From assembly GCA_965263335.1 (NCBI GenBank), contig CBDHHE010000007.1, positions 41,967 to 105,966 on the forward strand: 64,000 nt of DNA, written 5' to 3'. A program made the translations under genes and the position numbers. Below, in pieces: positions 1-7,856 of this stretch; the first letter of the stretch is position 1; each line of letters starts with the position of its first letter. This DNA is from Thermohalobaculum sp965263335. Lineage in GTDB: Bacteria; Pseudomonadota; Alphaproteobacteria; Rhodobacterales; Rhodobacteraceae. The notes under the pieces are model-generated. The model was given only the letters and a program-made list of their open reading frames with translations, was not told the DNA's origin and ran no database searches.

Positions 1-779
1 CGGGCGAGCTTGCCCTGTGTGTCCAGATCTCGCAGGCGTTCGGCAACAGCCCTGACCTGTCCCGCGTCCTTGACCGTCTCGGCGGGATCGGGCGGGAGCA
101 TGGAAGGATATACCTCGGCCAGCACCACGGGCGCATCTGGCGTTGTGAGACCGGTTTCGAACGGCCAGATCTTCAGCGCGCCGGAGAGACGCCCGTCTCG
201 GCGCAGCCGGTTGAGCGCAGGAAGGCCCAGCAAGACCTGGCTGCCGACAGAGCCCGCATAGGCCAGTTGCCAGACCGTCTTGGTGCCCGGCACGGCGGCG
301 TCTGCACAGCGGCGCTCGGATGGATGATCGGTGCCTCGACGCACCTTGGCGCGGGTGGGCACGTCGGGAAAAGCCCAGCGTTCCGGTCGACCCCAGAACG
401 GTCCGATGCCATCGAATTTGCGGTTAATGTGTGTCGCAATGGCGAAGCGGTTGTTTGCGTTGTCGGGCGCGTCTTCGACATTGTTGCTGAGCCAGTCCCA
501 AAGTTCGAGTGCATCGGCCTCGCCACAGATGCGCTTGGCCGCCCCGCTCGGATAGCCGAACGGGAAGTCGAACCCGGCGAGGACACGCCGTCCGGCACCG
601 TGCTCGCCCGCGAGGATGTCGCCAAGGCGCGTTACCGCCTCCGCCCGTGTCGGGGGATTTTCCAGCGTCACATTCAAGCCGTTCGCAACCGCGATCCATA
701 TGGAATCGCGCCCGGTCACCGGCTTAGACGCCGCCGACCAGTCCACCGTCACGTAGGTGTCGAAGAGCTGTTCGCTCAC
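1..779 (-). CDS. DUF429-like protein in the cobalamin locus, C-terminus beyond window
   Basis: The reading frame is open on the minus strand from a GTG at 779 to the window edge (about 259 residues seen). The GTG overlaps the cbiX stop by four bases (GTGA), so the two genes are translationally coupled; I chose this start for that reason. The N-terminus reads VSEQLFDTYVTVDWSAAS and is followed by AGFDFPFGYP and GPFWGRPERW. The early VDWSA strand and the FDFPFGYP segment recall DUF429-type proteins with an RNase H-like fold. Such proteins occur beside cobalamin genes in Rhodobacterales and are often given unsupported names. No catalytic role can be assigned from sequence. The coding call is firm because of coupling and coherent codon use; the family call is moderate. 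Confidence 0.6.
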   Translation of the reverse strand, partial: MSEQLFDTYVTVDWSAASKPVTGRDSIWIAVANGLNVTLENPPTRAEAVTRLGDILAGEHGAGRRVLAGFDFPFGYPSGAAKRICGEADALELWDWLSNNVEDAPDNANNRFAIATHINRKFDGIGPFWGRPERWAFPDVPTRAKVRRGTDHPSERRCADAAVPGTKTVWQLAYAGSVGSQVLLGLPALNRLRRDGRLSGALKIWPFETGLTTPDAPVVLAEVYPSMLPPDPAETVKDAGQVRAVAERLRDLDTQGKLA

Positions 780-1843
780 CCGTCGGCCTTCATGTGTTTG
801 CGAACACTCTCTGGCCCCAGCGGGTGGTCGGCGTGCGGGTAGGTCGGATGGTGGTGATGATCATGCGCGTGATCATGATGAGCGTGGTGGTGGTGCTCTC
901 TGTCCAGACGGCATGCCCCGGTGCAGAAATCCTCACACAGCGTGCAGTCCAAGACGTTCGAGCCTGGTGCCGATGCACCTTGACCCTCGACGTGATGGTG
1001 GTGGCTTTCCTGCGGGCTGCCGACTTCCGCCTCAAAGCCGAGCACCTGCGCACGGTACTTGCACATCGCGCAATTCATCAGATTGCTGCCCTCGAGTATT
1101 TCGGTCACCCGCTCGGCGAATGTCTCGATGACCTTCGGGTGGTCGTTGAGATAGCCCGCCTTCAGGAACTCGATCTCGGGATGTGCTTTCGCTACCATGT
1201 CGGTGAAGCCGTAGATCCGGTCGATCAGGATGCCGGTGAACAGAAAATACGGGAACACGACGATCCGCTTGAACCCCAGCCGCGCGGCTTTCTCGAGGCA
1301 GGGCTCGACAAGCGGGAAAGTCACCCCTGAGTACCCCGTTTCGGCCCAGCCGAACCCGAACCCCTCCCACAGCAGCCGGGTGATCTTGGCCACGTTGGCG
1401 TTTGCATCCGGATCGGAGGCGCCGCGCCCGATCACCACCAGGCAGGTCTCCTCGAGTGGAACCGGGTCCTCCGCGCCATCCAGCGCGGCCTGCACCCGGT
1501 CGGCCGCAGCGGCCAGCATCTTGGGATCGACCCCGAGTTCGCGACCATACTGGACGGTGAGGCCGTGCTGGGAAGCGTAGGTGTTGAGCACGGTCGGAAT
1601 GTCATTCTTCGCATGCATCGCGGCAAACAGCATCCCAGGCACCGCGAGGATGTGGTCGCACCCTTGCGCCCGGAGCGCATCGAGCCCGTCGCGGATCACT
1701 GGATTGGCGAACTCGAGATACCCATAGTCCACCGGCCACTCAGGAAAGTGCGCACGCAGCCCTTCGGCCACCTGCGCGAACTCGTCCACGGCGGCCTGGC
1801 TGCGGGAGCCATGCCCGCAGACCATCACGCCAATTCGGGTCAT
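776..1843 (-). CDS. cbiX: Sirohydrochlorin cobaltochelatase CbiX with Cys/His-rich C-terminal tail
   Basis: A 355-residue protein starting MTRIGVMVCGHGSRSQ, the CbiX/CbiK-type chelatase start with the metal-binding His in GHGSR. It inserts cobalt into sirohydrochlorin or its methylated forms in cobalamin synthesis. The second half contains VVFPYFLFTGILIDRIYGF, the matching repeat of long CbiX proteins. Beyond about residue 245 come a CAMC pair, an HHHH run, a CTLCEDFCTGAC Cys cluster and then a very His-rich stretch (HHHHAHHDHAHDHHHH) before the end. Known long CbiX proteins can carry an Fe-S centre and a His-rich metal-storing region; I infer the same here. The ATG at 1843 overlaps the upstream stop by four bases. 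A longer frame exists upstream but its residues do not fit the family. Confidence 0.93.
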   Translation of the reverse strand: MTRIGVMVCGHGSRSQAAVDEFAQVAEGLRAHFPEWPVDYGYLEFANPVIRDGLDALRAQGCDHILAVPGMLFAAMHAKNDIPTVLNTYASQHGLTVQYGRELGVDPKMLAAAADRVQAALDGAEDPVPLEETCLVVIGRGASDPDANANVAKITRLLWEGFGFGWAETGYSGVTFPLVEPCLEKAARLGFKRIVVFPYFLFTGILIDRIYGFTDMVAKAHPEIEFLKAGYLNDHPKVIETFAERVTEILEGSNLMNCAMCKYRAQVLGFEAEVGSPQESHHHHVEGQGASAPGSNVLDCTLCEDFCTGACRLDREHHHHAHHDHAHDHHHHPTYPHADHPLGPESVRKHMKADG

Positions 1844-1989
1844 CTGCCGTGCCTGGCGAGGGCAGCAGCGCCAATTCCCACCAGGATCATCAGCGCGACG
1901 ATGCCGATCTCGTGACTGAAATCGCCGTGACCGGGATGAGCAAAGGCGGGGGTGGCGGCCAGAGTGGCAAGTGCAAGGATGATGCGCAT
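1840..1989 (-). CDS. Small His-containing membrane protein (DUF6732-like)
   Basis: A 49-residue ORF preceded by a good ribosome site (GGGAGA, about 6 bases before the ATG). The protein starts MRIILALATLAATPAFAHPGH, a clear signal peptide with an AFA cleavage site. A short His-containing stretch (HPGHGDFSH) and one hydrophobic helix (IGIVALMILVGIGAAALA) follow. Its stop overlaps the cbiX ATG (ATGA). Size, His motif and place match the small DUF6732-type proteins seen in Rhodobacterales cobalamin loci. A role in periplasmic cobalt binding or delivery is plausible but inferred only from the His residues and context. Confidence 0.7.
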   Translation of the reverse strand: MRIILALATLAATPAFAHPGHGDFSHEIGIVALMILVGIGAAALARHGR

Positions 1990-2202
1990 GGTCTTCTCCC
2001 AAGGGCATGCGCGCATGGGACAATCCCATCGAACAGGCCCGCACGTCGGCCCCTCTTCAGGTCGGCCTCGGTCCGGCTCCGCTCGGCTTCCGAAGAAGCG
2101 CGCTGTTCATTGCACCATGCATACGCCCGCGCTATGTGGGCTTCAAATCAAAAAGCGCCCGAGCACGTGCTGGCCGCGACATTCAGTGACGGACTTCCCC
2201 GC

Positions 2203-2592
2203 ATGGCAGAGACACCGACCATCATATTCGTCTGCGACACCTGCCGGTTCTCCGAGGCGGAAAAGGCTGACGCCGAGGGACGCACGGGTGGTGAGCTGCT
2301 CGCCGTGCGCATCGAACGACTGGCAGCGCAAGACCCCGCGCTCGAGGTGCGCCGCCAATCCTGTCTGATGGGGTGCGAGCGACATTGCAACACCGCCATA
2401 ACCGCGTCCGGCAAGCTCAGCTATGTGCTCGGCCGGTTCGAGCCGACCGAGCAGTCAGCCGAAGCGGTTGTGGACTACGCTCGGCTGCATGCGGTCTCCG
2501 AAACCGGCCAGGTTCCGTTCAAGCAGTGGCCGCAAGGCGTGAAGGGCCATTTCATCGCGCGCCTGCCCGCAATTGGTCGGCAGGAATGCTGA
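2203..2592 (+). CDS. DUF1636 family metal-binding protein
   Basis: A 129-residue protein starting MAETPTIIFVCDTC. Cysteines sit in VCDTCRFSE (C11, C14) and in SCLMGCERHCNTA (three Cys near residues 54-62), the pattern of the DUF1636 family, thought to have a thioredoxin-like ferredoxin fold with a [2Fe-2S] or metal site. These proteins recur in alphaproteobacterial cobalamin operons, but their biochemical role is not established as far as I know. The gene opens the plus-strand cob operon and overlaps cobT by 7 bases. The start is uncertain: no strong ribosome site lies before 2203, and in-frame ATGs exist upstream, but the residues before MAETP do not look like the family. Confidence 0.82.
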   Translation: MAETPTIIFVCDTCRFSEAEKADAEGRTGGELLAVRIERLAAQDPALEVRRQSCLMGCERHCNTAITASGKLSYVLGRFEPTEQSAEAVVDYARLHAVSETGQVPFKQWPQGVKGHFIARLPAIGRQEC

Positions 2593-3638
2593 GCGGTCTG
2601 GGGATCGCCCGGGCCGAGCAGGCACGCGCGGCCCGCGTACAGATCGCGATCGATCAGAAGACCAAGCCGCCGGGATCGCTCGGCCGGATCGAGGCGCTCG
2701 CCTTGCAGATGGCACTCGCGCAGGGCACCGACCTGCCCGAGGCGGACCCCGCCAGGTTGCTCCTGTTTGCCGGAGATCACGGGATCGTTGCGGAGGGTGT
2801 GTCCGCCTGGCCGAGTGATGTGACGGCGCAGATGGTGCTCAACTTTCTTGCCGGAGGGGCCGCAGCGAATGTCTTCGCACGCTCGGTGGGGGCGGAGATC
2901 ACAGTGGTCGACGCAGGCGTTGCCGCCGACTTGCCGGCAAGCGCCGAGCTGAGACGTGCCGGTGTACGAAGCGGCACCCGGAACGCCGCGGTCGAAGATG
3001 CGCTCACGCCCGAAGAAGTGACCGCGGCCCTCGATTTCGGCGCGGCCTTGGCCATCGAGGCGGTGGCAGCAGGCTCCCGGGTGATTGCGCTCGGTGAGAT
3101 GGGGATCGGCAACACGGCAAGTGCCAGTTTGTTGGCGCATGCCGTTGACGGGCTCGACTTGGAGGCGCTGACCGGGCCCGGTGCCGGTCTCGATGAGGAC
3201 GGCGTTACGCACAAGCGTGCGGTTCTGGCACGCGCCGCAGCACGGCATACCGGCCCGCTTGCGCCGGAAGACGCCCTTGCGGCGTATGGCGGGCTCGAGA
3301 TTGCTGCGATGTCAGGTGCACTGATTGGTGCGGCATCCCGTGGTGCAGTGGTGCTGGTGGACGGCTTCATTGCGTCTGCCGCGGCCATGATGGCTCTGCG
3401 CGCGCGGCCCGAGGCCGCCTTGGCGACCGTGTTCTCCCATGCCTCGGCCGAGCCCGGCCACCGTCTGATCGTCGAGGCTCTCGACGTGAAGCCGCTCCTG
3501 CATCTCGACTTGCGTCTTGGCGAGGGCACGGGCGCGCTTCTCGCGGTGCCGATGCTGCGTGCGGCATGTGCTATGTTGCGCGATATGGCGACGTTCCAGA
3601 GCGCCGGTGTCTCAGACAAGGACCGACTGATGTGCTGA
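2586..3638 (+). CDS. cobT: Nicotinate-nucleotide-dimethylbenzimidazole phosphoribosyltransferase
   Basis: A 350-residue protein, typical family length. It transfers phosphoribose from nicotinate mononucleotide to 5,6-dimethylbenzimidazole, giving alpha-ribazole phosphate for the lower loop of cobalamin. Recognisable segments are TKPPGSLGRIE near the N-terminus (substrate loop), FAGDHGIVAEGVSAWP, ALGEMGIGNTASAS, and LDLRLGEGTGALLA near the C-terminus, which carries the catalytic Glu. The ATG at 2586 lies inside the last codons of the DUF1636 gene, and the stop overlaps the GTG of cobS, so the three genes are read as one coupled unit. This cobT is the aerobic-pathway phosphoribosyltransferase, not the cobaltochelatase subunit of the same symbol. 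Confidence 0.96.
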   Translation: MLSGLGIARAEQARAARVQIAIDQKTKPPGSLGRIEALALQMALAQGTDLPEADPARLLLFAGDHGIVAEGVSAWPSDVTAQMVLNFLAGGAAANVFARSVGAEITVVDAGVAADLPASAELRRAGVRSGTRNAAVEDALTPEEVTAALDFGAALAIEAVAAGSRVIALGEMGIGNTASASLLAHAVDGLDLEALTGPGAGLDEDGVTHKRAVLARAAARHTGPLAPEDALAAYGGLEIAAMSGALIGAASRGAVVLVDGFIASAAAMMALRARPEAALATVFSHASAEPGHRLIVEALDVKPLLHLDLRLGEGTGALLAVPMLRAACAMLRDMATFQSAGVSDKDRLMC

Positions 3639-4384
3639 CGCGCGAGATCGGGAAGTTCCTCGTGGGGATCATGTTCTTGACCAGACTGCCGGTCCCGGCA
3701 GGCCTCGCACATGGTGACGGGGCATTGGCGCGCGCTGCCCGTTACTTTCCGCTTATCGGTGCGCTGGTCGGCGGATTTGTCGCCCTCATCTTCTTTTTGT
3801 CCGCGCAAGTTCTGGCACCGCCGATTGCAGCGGGCGTCGCGCTCGCAGGCGGGCTGCTGCTGACAGGCGCTCTGCACGAAGATGGCTTGGCGGATACGCT
3901 CGACGGTCTCGGCGGCGGGCGGACGCGCGAGATGGCGCTCGAGATCATGCGGGACAGCCGGATCGGGACCTACGGGGCGGTGGCCATCCTGCTGTCGATC
4001 GGGCTCCGCTGGGCCGCTCTGGCTCAGCTCACGCCCGCCGAGGGGGTGTTTGCGCTGATCATCTGCCATTCGGTCAGCCGTGGCATGATACCGCCAGTCC
4101 TGGTCTCGTCCTACTACGCACGCAGCTACGGCATGGCCTCGTCTGTGGCCAAAGGGGTCTCCGGCACCGAGGCGGCATTTGCGATTGCGATGGCACTCTC
4201 GATTGCGGTTCTGATGGGGGCGGGCGCCGGGCTTGCGGCGTTTGCGGCCGCGATGCTGGCGGCCGGGCTCATGCTTGGAGTGTTGGTCCGGCGTATCGGC
4301 GGCTACACCGGCGATGGCCTTGGCGCGATCCAGCAGGTGGCGGAGATTGCGGTGATGATCACACTGGCGGGCATGTGGGCATGA
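3632..4384 (+). CDS. cobS: Adenosylcobinamide-GDP ribazoletransferase (cobalamin synthase)
   Basis: A 250-residue polytopic membrane protein joining adenosylcobinamide-GDP with alpha-ribazole (phosphate). The diagnostic motifs are GALHEDGLADTLDGLGGGR (near residues 80-100, the acidic metal-binding loop) and MRDSRIGTYG. Hydrophobic helices fill most of the rest, and the C-terminal RRIGGYTGDGLGAIQQ segment is also conserved. I chose the GTG at 3632 because it overlaps the end of cobT and begins LTREIGKFLVGIMFLTRLPV, the usual N-terminus; ATG-like starts further up would add residues encoded inside cobT. The stop overlaps the ATG of cobC (ATGA). Confidence 0.95.
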   Translation: MLTREIGKFLVGIMFLTRLPVPAGLAHGDGALARAARYFPLIGALVGGFVALIFFLSAQVLAPPIAAGVALAGGLLLTGALHEDGLADTLDGLGGGRTREMALEIMRDSRIGTYGAVAILLSIGLRWAALAQLTPAEGVFALIICHSVSRGMIPPVLVSSYYARSYGMASSVAKGVSGTEAAFAIAMALSIAVLMGAGAGLAAFAAAMLAAGLMLGVLVRRIGGYTGDGLGAIQQVAEIAVMITLAGMWA

Positions 4385-4902
4385 TCTTTCTGCGCCATCC
4401 CCGCACGAGCGTGCCACCGGGCACCTGCTATGGTCGGCTTGAGGTGGAACTGGAGCCGGGGGCGGTCGAGACCGAGGCCCTCGCGACAAAGTTTCGGAAG
4501 GCATCCGTTTGGTCGAGCCCTGCGCGCCGCTGCCGGGGGCTGGCTGCAACACTTGCGGATGGCGCAGGGCCACACTACGACACCCGCTTGCTGGAGCTTC
4601 ATTTCGGCGCATGGGAGGGATGCGCGTGGGGCGCGATATCACGTGCTCAGAGCGATCCCTGGGCAGCCGACCCGTGGACGGTTGCCCCACCGGGCGGCGA
4701 GACCTTTGCCGCGTTGCATGGCCGGGTCGTCTCGGTGCTCGAAGAGATCACGTTGCGCGCGGGAGATGCCGCGGTCGTCGTCACGCATGCCGGTGTCATT
4801 CGTGCCGCCCGCATGATCCTCGACGGTGCGAGTTTCGAGACCGTCTTCGCGGAGCCGGTGCCATATGCATGCCCCATGCCGTTGGGACGGCGGGCGGCAT
4901 GA
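4381..4902 (+). CDS. cobC: Alpha-ribazole / adenosylcobalamin phosphatase, histidine phosphatase family
   Basis: A 173-residue histidine phosphatase. The N-terminus MIFLRHPRTSVPPGTCYGR carries the catalytic RH followed by the PGTCYGR segment typical of alphaproteobacterial CobC (RHP rather than the RHGE of phosphoglycerate mutases). LELHFGAWEG supplies the acid residue and VVVTHAGVIRAAR the second active-site His. It removes the phosphate left by lower-loop assembly. The ATG at 4381 overlaps the cobS stop; an in-frame ATG at 4375 would add only two residues. It ends 10 bases before cobU. Confidence 0.93.
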   Translation: MIFLRHPRTSVPPGTCYGRLEVELEPGAVETEALATKFRKASVWSSPARRCRGLAATLADGAGPHYDTRLLELHFGAWEGCAWGAISRAQSDPWAADPWTVAPPGGETFAALHGRVVSVLEEITLRAGDAAVVVTHAGVIRAARMILDGASFETVFAEPVPYACPMPLGRRAA

Positions 4903-4912
4903 GGAACGGTGA

Positions 4913-5434
4913 ATGATCTCGCTCATCCTTGGTGGCGCGCGATCGGGCAAGTCTGCCCGCGCTCTGGCGCTCGCCCCCGAGGCGCCACGGGTGTTCATCG
5001 CAACGGCAGAAGCGCTGGACGACGAGATGGCAGAGCGCATTGCGCGGCACAAGACCGAGCGTGGTGCGGGCTGGTCGCTGGTTGAAGCGCCGCTCGGACT
5101 GGCCGATGCGATTTCGGAGAATGCGACGCCCCGCACAACTCTCGTGGCTGACTGCCTGACGTTATGGCTTTCCAACCTGATGCATCACGGGCGTGATCCC
5201 GAACACGAAACCCAGGACCTCGTGCGCGCCCTCGCCGCGGCCCCGGGTGATGTCGTGCTGGTGTCGAACGAGCTGGGCTTGGGGCTCGCACCGATGGAGC
5301 CGCTCTCACGTGCCTTCCGCGACGCGCAGGGCCGTCTCAACCAGCAGGTCGCCGCCGTCGCGGATCACGTGGAATTCGTGGCCGCCGGTCTCCCGATTGC
5401 GCTCAAGCGTGGTCGTTTGGACGGCGCGTCATGA
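4913..5434 (+). CDS. cobU: Adenosylcobinamide kinase / adenosylcobinamide-phosphate guanylyltransferase
   Basis: A 173-residue bifunctional enzyme (called CobP in the aerobic pathway) that phosphorylates adenosylcobinamide and adds GMP. The Walker A motif GGARSGKS is at residues 7-14. RHKTERGAGW carries the His-containing loop that is guanylylated in the family. DCLTLWLSNLMH is the Walker B-like region, and GLGLAPMEPLSRAFRDAQGR is the conserved C-terminal segment. The stop overlaps the ATG of cobQ by four bases. Confidence 0.95.
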   Translation: MISLILGGARSGKSARALALAPEAPRVFIATAEALDDEMAERIARHKTERGAGWSLVEAPLGLADAISENATPRTTLVADCLTLWLSNLMHHGRDPEHETQDLVRALAAAPGDVVLVSNELGLGLAPMEPLSRAFRDAQGRLNQQVAAVADHVEFVAAGLPIALKRGRLDGAS

Positions 5435-6906
5435 CCGCACGGCTGATGATCCAGGGCACCGGGTCGAATGTTGGGAAGTCGGTGCTGGTGGCGGGGCTTG
5501 CCCGCGCCTTCACCCGGCGCGGTCTGAAAGTTCTTCCGTTCAAGCCGCAGAACATGTCGAACAACGCGGCCGTGACCGCTGACGGAGGCGAAATCGGGCG
5601 TGCGCAAGCGCTTCAGGCGATGGCGTGCGGCGTCGAGCCGGTGGTCGACATGAACCCGGTTCTTCTCAAGCCGGAGAGCGAGAAGGGCGCTCAGGTCATC
5701 CTGCAGGGCAAACGGCTGACCACCGTTGCCGCGCGTGACTACGCAAAGCTCAAACCACAGCTGCTGCAGGGGACGTTGCAAAGCTTCGCCCGTCTCTCGG
5801 CCAAGGCGGATCTGGTGCTCGTGGAAGGTGCCGGCAGCCCGGCAGAGATCAACCTGCGTTCAGGCGATATCGCGAACATGGGCTTCGCCGAGGCGGCAGA
5901 TGTTCCAGTCATTCTGGCAGGTGACATCGATCGTGGCGGTGTGATCGCCCAGATCGTCGGGACATCGGCGGTGCTGTCCGATGGGGATCGCGCCCGCATC
6001 CATGGGTTTCTGATCAACAAGTTTCGCGGCGATCCGACGCTCTTCGACGATGGATATTGCGAGATCGCCGCGCGGACGGGCTGGGAGGGGCTGGGTGTCG
6101 TGCCCTGGTTCGCCGAGGCCGGCTGCCTGCCACCCGAAGATGCAGCGGACATGCGTGCGGACGTTGTCCGCGAGGGGGCAATCAAGATTGTCTGCCCGCT
6201 GCTGTCCCGGATCGCGAATTTCGACGATCTCGACCCGTTGCGACAGACGCCGGGCGTCACTGTGGAGATGGTACCTGCCGGCAAGGCGTTGCCGGGGGAT
6301 GCAGACGTGATCATCCTGCCCGGATCAAAATCGACACGTGGAGATCTCGCCTTTCTGCGCGCCCAGGGCTGGGACATCGATCTGTTCGCTCATCGCCGGC
6401 GCGGCGGGGCTGTCCTTGGTATCTGCGGTGGATACCAAATGCTGGGGCGGACCGTCTCGGATCCCGAAGGCATCGAAGGAGCGCCGGGCACCGATCCTGG
6501 TCTGGGACTTCTGGACGTTGAAACTGTGATGACGCCTGAGAAGACTCTGACCCGCGTGAGGGGCCGCGATCTGGCAACGGGAACCGCCGTTGCAGGCTAT
6601 GAAATCCATATTGGCCGAACCGAAGGACCGGACCGTGCACGCCCGGTGATCGAGATCGAGGGTCGCCCGGAAGGCGCGCAGAGCTCGGACGGGCGCGTTT
6701 CGGGTGTCTACCTGCATGGCCTCTTTGGCGACGACGCGTTTCGGCAAGCCTGGCTCAACTCATTGGGGGCGGACGTTCCGTCCACCGCTTACGGTGCAGG
6801 GGTAAACGCCGTGCTTGACCGGCTTGCGGAGCACCTCGAGGCCCACGCCGCTCTGGATCGAATGCTCGCGATTGCAGGCCTTGTGACCGAACCGGTCACT
6901 TTCTGA
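5431..6906 (+). CDS. cobQ: Cobyric acid synthase
   Basis: A 491-residue amidotransferase that amidates four carboxylates of adenosyl-cobyrinic diamide using glutamine and ATP. The N-terminal DTBS-like ATPase half begins LMIQGTGSNVGKSVLVAG with its P-loop at about residues 5-13 and continues with FKPQNMSNNAAVT. The C-terminal class I glutamine amidotransferase-like half contains ILPGSKSTRGDL, GICGGYQMLG (nucleophile Cys) and GVYLHGLFGDD (catalytic His). It is the last gene of the cob operon. A short stem-loop overlaps its final codons. Confidence 0.96.
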   Translation: MTARLMIQGTGSNVGKSVLVAGLARAFTRRGLKVLPFKPQNMSNNAAVTADGGEIGRAQALQAMACGVEPVVDMNPVLLKPESEKGAQVILQGKRLTTVAARDYAKLKPQLLQGTLQSFARLSAKADLVLVEGAGSPAEINLRSGDIANMGFAEAADVPVILAGDIDRGGVIAQIVGTSAVLSDGDRARIHGFLINKFRGDPTLFDDGYCEIAARTGWEGLGVVPWFAEAGCLPPEDAADMRADVVREGAIKIVCPLLSRIANFDDLDPLRQTPGVTVEMVPAGKALPGDADVIILPGSKSTRGDLAFLRAQGWDIDLFAHRRRGGAVLGICGGYQMLGRTVSDPEGIEGAPGTDPGLGLLDVETVMTPEKTLTRVRGRDLATGTAVAGYEIHIGRTEGPDRARPVIEIEGRPEGAQSSDGRVSGVYLHGLFGDDAFRQAWLNSLGADVPSTAYGAGVNAVLDRLAEHLEAHAALDRMLAIAGLVTEPVTF

Positions 6907-6911
6907 CTCTT
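6883..6911 (+). terminator. Candidate terminator hairpin at the end of cobQ
   Basis: GTGACCG (6883-6889), loop AAC, CGGTCAC (6893-6899): a perfect 7-bp stem followed by TTTCTGACTCTT. It overlaps the last sense codons and stop of cobQ. The T-tract is interrupted, so efficient termination is uncertain, but position and symmetry fit the end of the cob operon. Confidence 0.4.
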
Positions 6912-7102
6912 ATCCGCTGATCTGAATCTTCACACGCTCCCTGAAATCGCGCGCCTGATTGCGTGCGTCCGAGGTCGTGATCCTTCATCAATCGAGCCGC
7001 TCCAGCGATCTGTGGGTGGCGCCAGACGTCTTGCGGGCGCCCGGAATTCTGTATAAATCATGCTGAAATCTCAGAAAAAGAGCAAAGTGGCGTAAAAAGG
7101 GG

Positions 7103-7129
7103 TTGAATGGAGTGAATTCCTAGTATAGC
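7103..7129 (+). promoter_or_regulatory. Candidate promoter of the dcw leader RNA
   Basis: TTGAAT (7103-7108) and TATAGC (7124-7129), spaced 15 bases, resemble a housekeeping promoter; TAGTAT overlaps the second box. A start near 7131-7136 would give a leader of about 250 bases before mraZ and place the first hairpin (7139-7199) at its very 5' end. A TATAAA at about 7052 is an alternative -10 element. Inferred from sequence only. Confidence 0.4.
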
Positions 7130-7130
7130 A

Positions 7131-7333
7131 AGATCCCCAGGGACATCCGCCGGGAAAAAACAAAACGGCAGTTTCATACAGGCTCCGGCGGGTGTCCCTT
7201 GAGTAGAGCACACGAGACGAGGCTACGGGCGCGGCACCCCATCGAACTGGCTCAGCAGCGAAGCGGGCCGCGACCAAAGACGAGGGACGGCGGGCGGACT
7301 TAAAGACCGAGGGGGTCTGTCCGCCCGTTTCCG
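7131..7333 (+). ncRNA. upsM: UpsM-like small RNA / structured 5' leader of the dcw cluster
   Basis: The space between cobQ and mraZ holds two strong RNA structures. The first pairs 7139-7153 with 7185-7199: 15 pairs including one G-U, around a 31-base A-rich loop. The second (7291-7327) ends in an interrupted T-tract. Between them is unstructured purine-rich sequence. In Rhodobacter sphaeroides the dcw cluster is preceded by an unusually long leader that yields the abundant sRNA UpsM by early termination upstream of mraZ. Position, approximate length (about 200 bases), a terminal hairpin and a gap of about 50 bases to mraZ all agree. I see the structures directly; identity with UpsM is inference. 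Confidence 0.6.
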
Positions 7334-7335
7334 TT
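7291..7335 (+). terminator. Bulged terminator/attenuator hairpin upstream of mraZ
   Basis: CGGGCGGAC (7291-7299) pairs perfectly with GTCCGCCCG (7319-7327). Stacked inside, after a TTAA bulge, AGACC (7304-7308) pairs with GGTCT (7314-7318) around loop GAGGG. The 14-bp two-part stem is followed by TTTCCGTTT. It lies in the dcw leader 50 bases before the mraZ start, so it could end the leader sRNA and pass only a fraction of transcripts into the operon. Confidence 0.6.
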
Positions 7336-7385
7336 TAAGGGCGTCCAGGTGGACGTCTCGTGTCGGACAAGGGGCGTATCGGTCG

Positions 7386-7856
7386 GTGTTAAAGCACTTT
7401 ACGAACACCCACCCGCACCGGATGGACCAGAAGGGGCGTGTCTCCCTGCCATCCGAGTTTCGCCGCGTGCTCGAGGCTCAGGACTCCAGCGGATACATCT
7501 TCATCGTGCCCCAGCTCGATCATGACCGTGCGCATGTCGGCTTCTCGGTGCGCGGCTACGATGCGTTGATCGAGCGGCACAATGCGCAGGCGTACGAGGA
7601 CGAGCTTGAAATGCTCGATATGGAGGCCCGGTTGCTGGGTCAGGCGCGCCAGATCGCTGTGGACGATGTCGGTCGTTTTGTGCTGACGCAGGACTTGCGA
7701 GACATGCTGAACCTCGACCGCGAAGTGGCGTTCGTCGGGCTCGGCGCGCATTTCGAGCTTTGGGAGCCGCAGGAGCGTGCGTCCTTCGAGGCCGATCTTG
7801 CGGCGCGGCGCAGCGGTCCGCGCCGACGCATCGACAGGCGGGGATTGCACGGATGA
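7386..7856 (+). CDS. mraZ: Transcriptional regulator MraZ
   Basis: A 156-residue protein with two MraZ/SpoVT-AbrB-like repeats. The first carries THPHRMDQKGRVSLPSEFRR (residues 8-27), the hallmark DNA-binding DxKGRxxLP motif; the second has VDDVGRFVLTQDLRDML. MraZ binds tandem repeats in its own promoter and controls the dcw operon. The start is a GTG at 7386 with AAGGGG about 11 bases upstream. I could not find the tandem TGGGN boxes known from enterobacteria in the leader; a CGTCCA-GG-TGGACG palindrome lies at 7342-7355. The stop overlaps the rsmH ATG. Confidence 0.93.
   Translation: MLKHFTNTHPHRMDQKGRVSLPSEFRRVLEAQDSSGYIFIVPQLDHDRAHVGFSVRGYDALIERHNAQAYEDELEMLDMEARLLGQARQIAVDDVGRFVLTQDLRDMLNLDREVAFVGLGAHFELWEPQERASFEADLAARRSGPRRRIDRRGLHG

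Noticed and set aside
1990..2202. Possible cobalamin riboswitch in the divergent region between the two cobalamin units
   Set aside because: I looked on both strands for the conserved B12-box and core sequences and found only GC-rich sequence and a short GCTTC-TTCG-GAAGC hairpin near 2085-2101, which is not enough.
2777..4690. 637-residue open frame on the minus strand across cobT, cobS and cobC
   Set aside because: It is antisense to three well-supported genes, is rich in Arg/Ser/Pro/Ala without family motifs, and is explained by high GC in third codon positions.
7000..7385. Tandem MraZ-binding boxes upstream of mraZ
   Set aside because: Only one TGGG occurrence near 7014 was seen, without the regular repeat spacing; the palindrome at 7342-7355 does not match the known box.
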